Shown: positions 1-8,883, counted from the stretch's first letter. The stretch is DNA of 64,000 nt from Planktotalea sp. (GCF_018607995.1 NZ_JABBAL010000030.1:124001-188000), one strand, 5' to 3'. Numbers and translations are program-made. The notes: generated from the letters alone by a model not told the origin.

Positions 1-1
1 A

Positions 2-544
2 GGTCTGCGCGAAGGATTGGCTATCAAAACCTCGCAGGGAATCACAGTCATCACTGCAGTGATTGTCGTGGCGCTTTTGTTCTGGTTTCTCAATCGCACG
101 CGCACAGGAAAGTCGATGCGCGCCTACTCTGACAATGAGGATCTTGCGCTGCTTTCGGGCATCAATCCAGAGCGCGTGGTAATGTACACTTGGCTCTTGG
201 TGGCGGCGTTGGCGACAACTGCAGGCGTGCTATACGGACTCGACAAAAGCTTCAAACCCTTCACCTATTTCCAGCTTTTGCTGCCGATCTTTGCTTCCGC
301 CATTGTGGGTGGGCTCGGCAGTCCCATCGGAGCCATTGCTGGCGGGTTTGTGATCGCTTTCTCGGAAATCACGATCACCTATGCCTGGAAAAAGGTGCTG
401 GTCTATATGATGCCGGAGCAGCTTGAGCCTTCAGGCCTAGTTCAACTTTTGAGCACCGATTATAAATTCGCGGTTTCCTTTGTGATCCTGCTGATCGTAC
501 TTTTGTTCAAGCCCACGGGCCTGTTTTCGGGGAAAGCGGTATGA
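2..544 (+). CDS. livH: Branched-chain amino-acid ABC transporter permease, LivH type (5' truncated by window edge)
   Basis: This is an inner-membrane permease subunit of a branched-chain amino-acid (HAAT-type) ABC importer. The reading frame is open from base 2, so the N-terminus lies outside the window and about 180 C-terminal residues are visible. They include the conserved cytoplasmic stretch around RAYSDNEDLALLSGI, a later GGLGSPIGAIAGG motif typical of LivH, and several hydrophobic segments. The stop overlaps the livM start (ATGA), which indicates translational coupling. The substrate could be an amino acid, amide or urea, because these permeases cannot be separated by sequence alone. 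The family is certain and the substrate is not. Confidence 0.9.
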   Translation, partial: GLREGLAIKTSQGITVITAVIVVALLFWFLNRTRTGKSMRAYSDNEDLALLSGINPERVVMYTWLLVAALATTAGVLYGLDKSFKPFTYFQLLLPIFASAIVGGLGSPIGAIAGGFVIAFSEITITYAWKKVLVYMMPEQLEPSGLVQLLSTDYKFAVSFVILLIVLLFKPTGLFSGKAV

Positions 545-1845
545 CATTTCCTATAAAAAACGTGGCTTTATTCGCGATTATGGCCGGATTGCTGTTCTAC
601 ACAGGCATAACAGAAAGCTGGAACACGGCGCTTGGCCTGTTCAACATGTGTCTTATCTCGGCGATCATGGCGCTGGGAGTTAACTTGCAATGGGGCTATG
701 CAGGTCTGTTCAATGTGGGCGTCATGGGCTTTGTCGCGCTTGGCGGATTAGCAGCTGTGCTGGTCTCACATGCGCCCGTGACAGAAGCTTGGAGTGAAGG
801 TGGGCTTGGCGTGATTGTGGCGCTTCTTACAGGCGCAGCAACGATTTTACTGGCGACGCTAATCATGAGGCGCAAACCCCATAGCCGCACGCGCACTTTG
901 GCGCTTTTGGCGGTACTGGTGGGTGGTTTCTTCCTATTTCGCGCGCTGTTTGACCCGTCTGTTCTTGCGATTGAGAAGGTAAACCCAGCTGCCACAGGCT
1001 TCTTAGGCGGGCTTGGCCTGCCGATCTTGATGTCCTGGCCAGTGGGCGGCCTGCTCGCAGCAGCCGCTGCTTGGTTGATTGGTAAAACTGCACTGGGCTT
1101 GCGCTCTGACTACCTCGCAATTGCGACGCTTGGGATTGCGGAGATCGTGATTGCGGTCCTAAAAAACGAAGATTGGCTGACACGTGGCGTTAAGAATATA
1201 GCAGGGCTTGAGAGACCCGTACCTTATGAGGTGGATCTGCAAAACAGCCCAGCTTTTGTTGAGCGCGCGAATAACTTCGGACTGGACGCGATCGAAGCGT
1301 CCACACTCTTCGTCAAGGCCAACTATTCGCTCTTGTTCGCGGCTGTGCTGATTATCTTGCTCGTCATGTTCCAATTGGCGCTCAACAGTCCGTGGGGCCG
1401 CATGCTACGTGCGATCCGAGACAACGAAGTCGCAGCGGAAGCGATGGGAAAGGACGTCACGGCGCGCCACTTGCAGGTTTTCATCCTAGGCAGCGCAATC
1501 TGCGGTCTCGCAGGAGCGATGATGACCACTTTGGATGGCCAGCTGATCCCTGGCACATATCAACCGCTGCGCTTTACATTCCTTGTCTGGGTGATGGTTA
1601 TCGTAGGTGGATCCGGCAACAATATCGGTGCGATCTTAGGTGGCTTCCTGATTTGGTATCTGTGGATTCAGGTGGAGCCGCTAGGTCATTGGCTGATGGG
1701 GGTTGTCACGTCCGGCATGGCTGAGGGCAGCGCGCTCAAAGAGCATCTTCTGGAAAGCGCCGCGCATATGCGCTTGCTAACGATGGGCCTTGTTTTGTTA
1801 CTTGTTCTGCGTTTCAGCCCACGTGGCCTGATCCCGGAAAAATAA
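541..1845 (+). CDS. livM: Branched-chain amino-acid ABC transporter permease, LivM type
   Basis: This is the second permease of the importer, forming the transmembrane channel with the LivH-type subunit. At 434 residues it is longer than many LivM proteins, and a hydrophobic insertion lies at about residues 80-180. Family motifs are visible: GYAGLFNVGVMGF near residue 52, LRSDYLAIATLGIAEI near 186, and GRMLRAIRDNEVAAEA followed by VGGSGNNIGAILGGF in the C-terminal half. The start overlaps the livH stop by 4 bases. No ATPase or binding protein follows, so those subunits must be upstream of the window or elsewhere. A hairpin at 1876-1903 lies just after the stop. Confidence 0.9.
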   Translation: MTFPIKNVALFAIMAGLLFYTGITESWNTALGLFNMCLISAIMALGVNLQWGYAGLFNVGVMGFVALGGLAAVLVSHAPVTEAWSEGGLGVIVALLTGAATILLATLIMRRKPHSRTRTLALLAVLVGGFFLFRALFDPSVLAIEKVNPAATGFLGGLGLPILMSWPVGGLLAAAAAWLIGKTALGLRSDYLAIATLGIAEIVIAVLKNEDWLTRGVKNIAGLERPVPYEVDLQNSPAFVERANNFGLDAIEASTLFVKANYSLLFAAVLIILLVMFQLALNSPWGRMLRAIRDNEVAAEAMGKDVTARHLQVFILGSAICGLAGAMMTTLDGQLIPGTYQPLRFTFLVWVMVIVGGSGNNIGAILGGFLIWYLWIQVEPLGHWLMGVVTSGMAEGSALKEHLLESAAHMRLLTMGLVLLLVLRFSPRGLIPEK

Positions 1846-1875
1846 AGTCCAACTTCATTTTGCCTTTAAACCCAA

Positions 1876-1903
1876 AAACGCCGGCCCAAATGAGACGGCG
1901 TTT
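1876..1903 (-). terminator. Terminator hairpin between convergent livM and bdhA
   Basis: The inverted repeat AAACGCCG (1876-1883) and CGGCGTTT (1896-1903) encloses a 12-base loop. Read leftward the stem is followed by a run of T, which suits termination of bdhA. On the plus strand it could also stop livM transcription, with a weaker T stretch. Confidence 0.65.
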
Positions 1904-1947
1904 GCAATTCTAGGTGAATCGATTTTTCTAGAAAAATTGCGTGTCGA

Positions 1948-2721
1948 TCAGAGGGCAGTCCAGCCACCATCAACAGAAATCGTCGTCCCTGTGATCTGCG
2001 CTGCAGCATCAGAAGCAAGGAATACTGCTGTGCCACCCATTTGCTCAACCGTGGCGAACTCTTTGGATGGCTGACGCTTCAGCATCACGTTCTTAATCAC
2101 ATCTTCACGTGACATATCATATTCGCGCATTGTGTCCGGGATCTGCTCCTCCACCAAAGGTGTCAGAACATAACCCGGACAAATGGCGTTCGCAGTGATC
2201 GGTTCCTGCGCAGTTTCAAGCGCAACCGACTTGGTCATGCCGACCACACCATGTTTCGCAGCGATATAAGCGGATTTAAACGGTGAGGCGGTCAAGCCAT
2301 GTGCCGAGGCGATATTGATTACCCTGCCCCAGCCAGCCTTTCGCATTAACGGTAATGCGGCCGCTGTCGTGTGAAAGGCTGAGGACATATTGATCGCAAT
2401 GATCGCATCCCATTTTTCCACCGGAAAATCATCAATCGGCGCAACATGCTGAATGCCCGCGTTGTTGATCAGAATATCGCAGACACCTGCTTTCTCAATG
2501 AGGGCGCGACATTGATCGCCTTTTGACATATCCGCTTGAATGTAGCGCGCTTCAACCCCGTGAGTTTTTGCGATCTCTACCGCAATCGCATGATCATCGT
2601 CGCGATCCGTAAATGAATTCAGCACAACGTTCGCGCCAGCCTTGGCCATCTCTTGGGCGATTCCCAAACCGATTCCCGAGTTGGACCCAGTGATCACAGC
2701 GGTTTTTCCTCTCAGTGTCAT
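1948..2721 (-). CDS. bdhA: 3-hydroxybutyrate dehydrogenase (short-chain dehydrogenase)
   Basis: This predicted cytoplasmic NAD-dependent SDR enzyme interconverts D-3-hydroxybutyrate and acetoacetate in polyhydroxybutyrate and ketone-body metabolism. The glycine-rich motif TGSNSGIG lies near residue 11, NNAG near 88, the catalytic Ser in NIASAHG, and the YxxxK motif as YIAAKHG. The end ITGTTISVDGGWTAL is typical of the family. The start at 2721 is preferred because GGAAAG lies 7 bases upstream and the product (257 aa) matches the family length. The frame extends to 2808 without support. Other SDR activities are possible but fit less well. Confidence 0.88.
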   Translation of the reverse strand: MTLRGKTAVITGSNSGIGLGIAQEMAKAGANVVLNSFTDRDDDHAIAVEIAKTHGVEARYIQADMSKGDQCRALIEKAGVCDILINNAGIQHVAPIDDFPVEKWDAIIAINMSSAFHTTAAALPLMRKAGWGRVINIASAHGLTASPFKSAYIAAKHGVVGMTKSVALETAQEPITANAICPGYVLTPLVEEQIPDTMREYDMSREDVIKNVMLKRQPSKEFATVEQMGGTAVFLASDAAAQITGTTISVDGGWTAL

Positions 2722-2862
2722 TACAGATCTTTCCTTAACAATTTCATACCTCGCGCTTGGAGGACCCCATACCATGCTGCGCCCGCAAAATAAGGGGTGA
2801 AACCACACTTTTTACGCGCACATGCAACAAAGTGAACGGATCAAACAGGGATCGATATGGCC

Positions 2863-2938
2863 AAAAAAAACCCCAGCACGAAGCTGGGGTTAAGTTATTG
2901 AGGCAGGTTTCATACAGGCAAGAAACCTATCGAGCAGT
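2863..2938 (-). ncRNA. Candidate small RNA, about 76 nt, with its own promoter and intrinsic terminator
   Basis: On the minus strand a TTGGAG box (2973-2968), a 17-base spacer and TATAAA (2950-2945) precede a segment with two hairpins. The first pairs AGGTTTC with GAAACCT (2905-2911 and 2922-2928). The second is a strong terminator, CCCCAGC with GCTGGGG (2871-2877 and 2883-2889), followed by eight T (2870-2863). No leftward protein gene starts upstream of this terminator, so it must end a short independent transcript. The 5' end is inferred from the -10 box. Its function is unknown; an Hfq-bound regulator is possible because hfq is encoded at 14.4 kb. Confidence 0.55.
2869..2891 (-). terminator. 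Strong leftward intrinsic terminator
   Basis: A 9-bp stem formed by AACCCCAGC and its complement around a 5-base loop is followed on the minus strand by an eight-T tract. It lies upstream of bdhA and reads leftward, so it cannot serve either flanking gene and supports the small RNA call. Confidence 0.85.
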
Positions 2939-3051
2939 GGTGCGTTTATAGGCCTTAAGTTGCAGCACTCCAAGCAAAAAGTTTGATACATACCCAAAGC
3001 CCCGTTATGGTTTTTACCCACAGGCTAAGCATTTAAAGGGTTGTTTACCAA

Positions 3052-4872
3052 ATGAGATCAATGTTTTTCGCGCAGCAGTTGCGTTCAGTCGCTTATATCT
3101 TAACGCTTTGCACCTTGCCTGCCCAACTTGCGGCAGAGCCTGCGCATGGCATAGCTATGTATGGTGATCCAGCCCTGCCACAGGATTTTGTGTCGCTCCC
3201 TTATGCGAACCCTGATGCGCCCAAAGGCGGCAAGATCAGTTTTGGCGAAGTTGGCGGTTTCGATTCGCTTAATCCACACATCCGAAAAGGCTCTGTTCCG
3301 TGGCAGCTCAGATCATTGGCTTATGAAAGTTTAATGGGCAGATCGTACGGCGAACCTTTCTCGCTTTACGGACTTTTGGCTGAATCGATTGAAACAGGCC
3401 CGAATCGCGAATGGGTGGAATTCACCCTGCGCCAGGGAGCCAAGTTCTCTGACGGAACCCCAGTCACGACCGAAGATGTGATTTGGTCCTATGAAACCCT
3501 CGGCACGGTTGGTCATCCACGTTATCGCGGGCTTTGGTCGAAAATCGAAACGATTGAAGCCACCGGCCCACGCGCTGTGCGGATCACCTTTAATGAGGAC
3601 AACCGCGAGCTCGCCCTGATCGCAGGTCTGCGCCCTATCCTGAAGAAAGCACAATGGGATGGTAAAGACTTTGCCTCGTCCACCTTGGACGACATCCCGA
3701 TTTCGTCCTCACCATATGTGATCGCGGAGGTGGATGCGGGCCGCTCCGTTACTTTGCGCCGCAACCCTGACTATTGGGGCAAAAATGTGCCGTTCAGACG
3801 CGGCACGATGAACCTTGATGAAATTAAGATGGAATATTACGGCGACAGCGCGGTTCTCTTTGAGGCCTTCAAAGCCGGTGAGCTGAGCATGCGGCGCGAA
3901 AACAATGCCGAAAAATGGGAAACTCAGTATAACTTTCCTGCGGTGCAAAATGGCGATGTGATCAAATCCTCGATACCGCACAAGCGCCCCACAGGTATGA
4001 CCGGATTTGTGATGAACACCCGCAAAACCCCTTTTCATGATTGGCGTGTACGCGACGCGATGATCCATGCGTTCAACTTTGAATTCATCAACGACACCCT
4101 CACGGGTGGGCGTCAACCACGCATTACATCCTATTTCTCCAACTCCGTCTTGGGGCTGCGCGCAGGGTTAGTCAAAGGCAAAGTCGCCAAGCTTCTTGAA
4201 CCTTACAAAGACCAATTACGCCCCGAAGCCCTTGAGGGCTACAAGCTGCCCATCTCCGATGGTTCCGCCCGTAATCGCAAGAATATTCGCACAGCAATGA
4301 AGCTACTCACGGACGCGGGTTATAGTGTTCAGGACGGCAAGATGATTGGCGCGGATGGCAATCAACTTAGCTTTGAGGTACTGTTGCGCCAAGGCGGGCA
4401 AGAGAACCAAGCAATCATGGACATCTATATCAACGCGCTTGAGCGTTTGGGCGTCGACGCCAAAATCTCCACCACCGATGATGCGCAATACACAGAACGC
4501 ACCGCTAATTACGATTTCGACATGACCTATTATCGCATTGGTCTGTCCCTTAGCCCCGGCAATGAACAGTATCTCTATTGGGGTAACGAAGGCGTGGAGA
4601 ACCCTGGTCGGCGCAACTGGATGGGTATGAATGTCCCTGCCGCAGAAGCTATGATCGAGCAGATCCTCGGTGCACGTTCACAAGAGGATTTCATCTCTGC
4701 CACACGCGCATTGGACCGAATTTTGATGTCGGAGCGATACTTTATCCCGCTCTATCAATGGCCCTTTAGCAATGTCGCTCATGCGAAAGAGTTGAAGTAT
4801 TCTGAGACCTTGCCAATATATGGCGACTGGCTTGGATTTTTGCCAGAAGTCTGGTGGTGGGAAGAGGGGTAA
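3052..4872 (+). CDS. Periplasmic oligopeptide-type solute-binding protein (SBP family 5, YejA-like)
   Basis: This 606-residue protein has a signal peptide at about residues 1-28 (hydrophobic core followed by an Ala-X-Ala site near LAA). The mature start has the YejA-type pattern HGIAMYGDPALP and NPDAPKGGKI. A family 5 binding domain covers about residues 100-510, with YESLMGRS and the SDGTPVTTEDV region as landmarks. YejA relatives deliver peptides or microcin-C-like compounds to an ABC importer. Usually yejBEF-type permease and ATPase genes follow, but none is adjacent here, so this is an orphan binding protein. The ligand is unknown. Confidence 0.87.
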   Translation: MRSMFFAQQLRSVAYILTLCTLPAQLAAEPAHGIAMYGDPALPQDFVSLPYANPDAPKGGKISFGEVGGFDSLNPHIRKGSVPWQLRSLAYESLMGRSYGEPFSLYGLLAESIETGPNREWVEFTLRQGAKFSDGTPVTTEDVIWSYETLGTVGHPRYRGLWSKIETIEATGPRAVRITFNEDNRELALIAGLRPILKKAQWDGKDFASSTLDDIPISSSPYVIAEVDAGRSVTLRRNPDYWGKNVPFRRGTMNLDEIKMEYYGDSAVLFEAFKAGELSMRRENNAEKWETQYNFPAVQNGDVIKSSIPHKRPTGMTGFVMNTRKTPFHDWRVRDAMIHAFNFEFINDTLTGGRQPRITSYFSNSVLGLRAGLVKGKVAKLLEPYKDQLRPEALEGYKLPISDGSARNRKNIRTAMKLLTDAGYSVQDGKMIGADGNQLSFEVLLRQGGQENQAIMDIYINALERLGVDAKISTTDDAQYTERTANYDFDMTYYRIGLSLSPGNEQYLYWGNEGVENPGRRNWMGMNVPAAEAMIEQILGARSQEDFISATRALDRILMSERYFIPLYQWPFSNVAHAKELKYSETLPIYGDWLGFLPEVWWWEEG

Positions 4873-4965
4873 TACCGCTCTGCGCTCATAGTTATTTTTA
4901 CAAAGTAACGAATAAAAAGGGTTTCTTGCGCAGACTGCTCGTGACGTAACTTAGGAGTGAACGTT

Positions 4966-5211
4966 GTGGCATGGACGAAACTTACCGAGAACTGGTCTGA
5001 AAACTTGCAAGCACTTGCGCGCCGCTTTCCACATGTAAGCGCGCAGATGCTTGATCCTCTCAAGGATGAACCGACGAAGATTAGTCGCGTCATTGCGCAG
5101 ACACTTGATTTGACCGAACCAGAAGCGCGAGAAGAGTTGGAGAATTTGATCGACCTTCAATCGCTTGCACGCGAAGCGTGCAGATTTTCGATCCCATGGC
5201 GCGGCAGCTAA
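4966..5211 (+). CDS. Small conserved-looking hypothetical protein
   Basis: I do not recognise a named domain in this 81-residue protein. GTG at 4966 is chosen because AGGAG (4953-4957) sits about 8 bases upstream; an in-frame GTG at 4957 overlaps that Shine-Dalgarno site and is less likely. The protein is acidic and probably helical, with PKDEPT-like turns followed by a Glu/Leu-rich helix containing EAREELENLIDLQSLAREA. The gene lies alone between the YejA-like gene and the acyl-ligase gene, on the same strand. Similar short helical proteins are common in Rhodobacteraceae, which is recalled knowledge and not a search result. Confidence 0.6.
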   Translation: MAWTKLTENWSENLQALARRFPHVSAQMLDPLKDEPTKISRVIAQTLDLTEPEAREELENLIDLQSLAREACRFSIPWRGS

Positions 5212-5281
5212 TGCGGCGACATCTCCGCATAAGGATGTCCATTACCCGCGCTCTTGATAGCCGCCAATCGCTGGGATACCG

Positions 5282-6796
5282 ATGGGGGCTATGTCTGATG
5301 CGATCCATCCGCCCTGCCCGACACCTTTTAATCTAGCGCAATATGTGTTGGACGCAGGACTCGCGACGCCTGACAAATCTGCGCTGGAAGTGCTTGGAAG
5401 TGATCCGCAGACGTGGAGCTACGCGCAGCTAACTAACGCAGTACGCGGCGTTGCAACGGGTTTGCTAAACGCGGGCTTGAAACCGCAAGACATGGTGATG
5501 CTGCGTCTGGGCAATACGCCAGACTTTCCAATCGCTTACCTTGGAATCATCGCCGCGGGCATGGTCGCAGTACCGACGTCTGCCGCCTTAACCGATCACG
5601 AGATAACCAAGATGGCGGCACAGATTGCACCCGCTGCCATCCTGCAAGACCTCAAAGTTTCAGCGCCCACGTCAAAGGCACGCTCCATAACACTCGAAGA
5701 CCTTCAAGCGATGTACACGCTGCCACCAGCCCCTTGGCATATGGGCGATCCTGAACATCCTGGCTATGTGGTGTTCACCTCCGGCACATCCGCAGCACCA
5801 CATGCAGTTCAACATGCCCACCGCGCAATCTGGGCGCGTAAAATGATGCAATGCGATTGGTACGATTTAAACGCTGAGGATCGATTGTTGCACGCAGGCG
5901 CGTTCAATTGGACGTTTACGCTTGGCACGGGATTGATGGATCCGTGGAGTGTTGGTGCAACCGCTTTGATCCCACAGGATGGCACAACGCCAGAGGCACT
6001 GCCTGCTTTGCTCGCCCAGCAAAACGCCACGCTTTTTGCTGCTGCACCCGGTATTTTTCGCAAACTTGTGCGCACGGATATGCCTGCGATGCCGAAACTG
6101 CGACATGCGCTGAGTGCGGGTGAGAAAATGGCAGAAACGCTGCACGCGGAGTGGCAGCGCGCCACTGGAACACAAGTTTATGAGGCGTTTGGCATGTCCG
6201 AATGCTCCACCTTTATTTCCTCTAGCCCGACGCGGCCTGCCCCCACATCCACCCTCGGTCATGCCCAAACCGGACGGCGGGTTGCGGTGATCCAAGACGA
6301 TGGTAAAGAGGCGGCGACGGACGACTTGGGCACCATCGCCGTACACCACTCTGATCCAGGTCTCATGCTTGGTTACCTTAATGCCCCCGATGCGACCAAT
6401 GAACGCTTTCAAGGCGATTGGTTTTTGACGGGTGATCTAGGACGGTGTGACGCAAACGGTGCTATTTCCTATGAAGGACGCAGCGACGATATGTTGAACG
6501 CGAGCGGCTTTCGCGTCTCACCCATTGAGATTGAGACTGCATTTGCAAAGATCGACGGCCTCATTGAGTGCGCTGCGATTGAGACAACGGTCCAATCCGG
6601 CGCACAGGTGATTGCACTGTGCTATACGGCCCAAAACACTGTGCACAAAAGCACGTTCGAGGCTCTGGCCTCCACGCGATTGGCGCGTTACAAACAGCCC
6701 AGAATTTACCACCAATGCGACACCCTTCCTAGCAGCGCCAATGGCAAGCTGTTGCGCCGTGTGCTGCGCGCTCAGATTGAGGCTCTTTATGGTTAA
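5282..6796 (+). CDS. AMP-binding acyl-CoA synthetase/ligase family enzyme
   Basis: This is an adenylate-forming enzyme of the ANL superfamily, predicted to activate a carboxylic acid with ATP and load it on CoA. Visible motifs are FTSGTS near residue 165 (A3 loop), YEAFGMSEC near 300 (A5), TGDLGR near 385 (A7), GRSDDMLNASGFRVSPIEIE near 400 (A8) and the C-terminal NGKLLRR with the catalytic Lys. The A3 loop reads SGTSAAPHAV, so the usual Lys of the P-loop is replaced by His. ATG at 5282 has GGGATA upstream; 5291 is an alternative. Its end overlaps the next gene by 8 bases. The substrate cannot be told from sequence; aromatic or short fatty acids are possible. Confidence 0.82.
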   Translation: MGAMSDAIHPPCPTPFNLAQYVLDAGLATPDKSALEVLGSDPQTWSYAQLTNAVRGVATGLLNAGLKPQDMVMLRLGNTPDFPIAYLGIIAAGMVAVPTSAALTDHEITKMAAQIAPAAILQDLKVSAPTSKARSITLEDLQAMYTLPPAPWHMGDPEHPGYVVFTSGTSAAPHAVQHAHRAIWARKMMQCDWYDLNAEDRLLHAGAFNWTFTLGTGLMDPWSVGATALIPQDGTTPEALPALLAQQNATLFAAAPGIFRKLVRTDMPAMPKLRHALSAGEKMAETLHAEWQRATGTQVYEAFGMSECSTFISSSPTRPAPTSTLGHAQTGRRVAVIQDDGKEAATDDLGTIAVHHSDPGLMLGYLNAPDATNERFQGDWFLTGDLGRCDANGAISYEGRSDDMLNASGFRVSPIEIETAFAKIDGLIECAAIETTVQSGAQVIALCYTAQNTVHKSTFEALASTRLARYKQPRIYHQCDTLPSSANGKLLRRVLRAQIEALYG

Positions 6797-7433
6797 GCTT
6801 GATATTATTTCCGATCCAATTTGCCCGTGGTGCTATATTGGCAAAACGTTGCTGGACCGCGCACTGGAAGCAGAGCCGGAGCATCCCTTTGAGATCGAAT
6901 GGCATCCGTTTCAATTGAACCCGGACATGCCGCTCGAGGGCATGGATCGCCGTGCCTACCTTGAGGGCAAGTTTGGTGGCAAAGAGCAAGCCGTGAAGGT
7001 TTATGGCCAGATCGATCAGCACGCACGCGATGTCGGTTTGGAGCTTGATCTCGGGGCGATCAAACGCACGCCAAACACATTGAACGCGCATCGCCTGATC
7101 CATTGGGCGGGCATTGAGCAGCGTCAATCCATGGTAATGTCCGCGTTGTTTCGCGCCTATTTCAAAGAAGGTCGCGACATTGGCGAGGTGGAAGTTCTGG
7201 CCGATCTCGCAGACACATGCGGGATGGACGCAGCCCTCGTGCAACGTTTGCTGGCTACGGATGAAGACCTTGAGGGCATTCGTGAAAAGGACGCCGGCTT
7301 TCGCAAAATGGGTGTGAATTCGGTGCCCACCTTCATTATCGCAGGTCAGCACGCGGTGCCTGGCGCGCAATCAGTTGAAGTCTGGCGCAGCGTGATCACC
7401 GATATCAAGTCTCAGATCGAAGCCGAGGAATGA
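6789..7433 (+). CDS. DsbA-family thioredoxin-fold protein, FrnE-like
   Basis: This 214-residue cytoplasmic protein belongs to the DsbA/2-hydroxychromene-2-carboxylate isomerase superfamily. A CPWC active site lies at residues 12-15 directly after the first beta strand (LDIISDPICPWC), as in FrnE proteins. The C-terminal half has the expected thioredoxin elements, including GVNSVPTFIIAGQ with the cis-proline, and PGAQ. No signal peptide is visible. The ATG at 6789 is chosen over longer in-frame starts because it gives the family length and an 8-base overlap with the ligase gene. The gene also overlaps the exporter gene by 4 bases, so the three are probably co-translated. Confidence 0.87.
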   Translation: MVKLDIISDPICPWCYIGKTLLDRALEAEPEHPFEIEWHPFQLNPDMPLEGMDRRAYLEGKFGGKEQAVKVYGQIDQHARDVGLELDLGAIKRTPNTLNAHRLIHWAGIEQRQSMVMSALFRAYFKEGRDIGEVEVLADLADTCGMDAALVQRLLATDEDLEGIREKDAGFRKMGVNSVPTFIIAGQHAVPGAQSVEVWRSVITDIKSQIEAEE

Positions 7434-8656
7434 ACGCACCCGTCGCGATGCGCATGGGAACGATGGAGTTCATTGCCTTCGCCGCGATGCTCTCTGCCAC
7501 GGTCGCGTTTTCTATTGATTCCATGCTGCCCGGATTGCCCGAAATCGCGGCAGAGCTAAGCCCGAGTGATCCCAACAAAGTGCAACTGGTTCTCACCAGT
7601 TTCGTGCTGGGCATGGGGGTTGGGACGTTTTTCGTAGGTCCACTGTCGGATCGTTATGGGCGACGCGCAATGATGCTGTTTGGCGCCGTGTTTTATTGCA
7701 TTGGTGCGTTCATCGCATGGCGCGCGGCGTCGCTGGAAATTCTGTTGGCCTCGCGCATGTTGCAAGGCTTAGGGGCAGCGGGCCCGCGCATCGTATCTAT
7801 CGCGGTGATCCGTGATCTCTATTCGGGTCGTGAAATGGCGCGGATCATGTCGTTTGTAATGATGGTTTTCACATTGGTCCCCGCCATCGGCCCCCTGATC
7901 GGCGCAGGTCTGATCTATATCTCCGATTGGCGCGGAATTTTCGTGGCCTTCATGTGTTTTTCGGTGTTGACAATGCTTTGGATGGGCATTCGCCTGCCAG
8001 AAACACTAGCCCCTGAAAACCGCCGTGAGATCAACGTCAAAGCGCTTTTGGCTTCGGTAAAAGAACTGATGTCTTACCGCAGAGCACGTGTGTCGATCAT
8101 TTGTCAGTCGATGATGCTTGCGCTTTTGTTCGGTATGTTGTCGACGGTCCATCCAACATATGACGTCACATTCGGACGCGCGGATAGTTTTCCTTATTGG
8201 TTCGGGGTAATCTCTCTTCTTGCGGGAATGGCTTCGCTATTAAACGCAAACATCGTTTTGCGCTTAGGGATGCGAAACGTCATCACCACCAGTTTCGCTG
8301 TACAGATCATCCTTTCTGGGATCATGCTCTTGCTCAGTACGTGGCCACCCAGCGATCAAACGTATTTTGTGCTGTTTATGATTTGGCAAACCTCGGTCTT
8401 TTTTCTGGCGGGCCTCACATTGGGCAATCTCAACGCGCTCGCAATGGAACCGTTGGGACATATCGCAGGCATGGCCGCGTCTTTTATCAGCGGGACTGCC
8501 ACGCTATTTGGAACGCTCGTGTGTATTCCAGTGGGTTTGATGTTTGCGGGTACGCCCGTGCCTTTGGCTGCATCTAGCGTTGTTTTTTGCGCCATTGCAA
8601 CGCTCATGATGCTTTGGTTGCGCAACTATGAGCGACGCACAGGGCGCGAAGTTTGA
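7430..8656 (+). CDS. MFS multidrug exporter, Bcr/CflA family
   Basis: This 408-residue inner-membrane protein has about 12 hydrophobic segments. The Bcr/CflA-type motif A is visible as GPLSDRYGRRAMMLFG near residue 67, and the motif C region is LVPAIGPLIGAGL near 148. It probably exports drugs or metabolites by proton antiport. Its ATG overlaps the stop of the FrnE-like gene (ATGA), so it may export a product of, or protect against the substrate of, the coupled ligase gene. That link is inference. The gene is followed by the chimeric pseudogene region. Confidence 0.87.
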   Translation: MNAPVAMRMGTMEFIAFAAMLSATVAFSIDSMLPGLPEIAAELSPSDPNKVQLVLTSFVLGMGVGTFFVGPLSDRYGRRAMMLFGAVFYCIGAFIAWRAASLEILLASRMLQGLGAAGPRIVSIAVIRDLYSGREMARIMSFVMMVFTLVPAIGPLIGAGLIYISDWRGIFVAFMCFSVLTMLWMGIRLPETLAPENRREINVKALLASVKELMSYRRARVSIICQSMMLALLFGMLSTVHPTYDVTFGRADSFPYWFGVISLLAGMASLLNANIVLRLGMRNVITTSFAVQIILSGIMLLLSTWPPSDQTYFVLFMIWQTSVFFLAGLTLGNLNALAMEPLGHIAGMAASFISGTATLFGTLVCIPVGLMFAGTPVPLAASSVVFCAIATLMMLWLRNYERRTGREV

Positions 8657-8734
8657 AATGTCATTTCACCGTTAACCTAACTCGGACATGCAACGCCAAA
8701 CGATCAGCGTATTCCGCACAAGAAGGCAAAGCAC

Positions 8735-8883
8735 ATGAGCAAGATAAAAGTCGCAAATCCGATTATTAAAATGGACGGCGATTAAATGACCTGTACCATT
8801 TGGGATTTCATCAAAAAGAAACTGATTGAACCCTATCTCGACATTGATCTGCTGTACTACAACCTGAGCGTTCAAGACCGCGG
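8735..8883 (+). pseudogene. N-terminal fragment of NADP isocitrate dehydrogenase (icd), broken
   Basis: The translation starts at ATG 8735 with SKIKVANPIIKMDGD and, after a stop, continues MTCTIWDFIKKKLIEPY and LDIDLLYYNLSVQDR. This is the first 50 or so residues of alphaproteobacterial isocitrate dehydrogenase. The conserved Glu of the DGDEMTR motif is replaced by TAA at 8783-8785, and the match ends near 8880, where sequence of an Lrp regulator begins. AAGG lies upstream of the start. A full icd is expected elsewhere because the enzyme is central, so this is most likely a partial duplicate that was joined to another gene. Confidence 0.82.
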
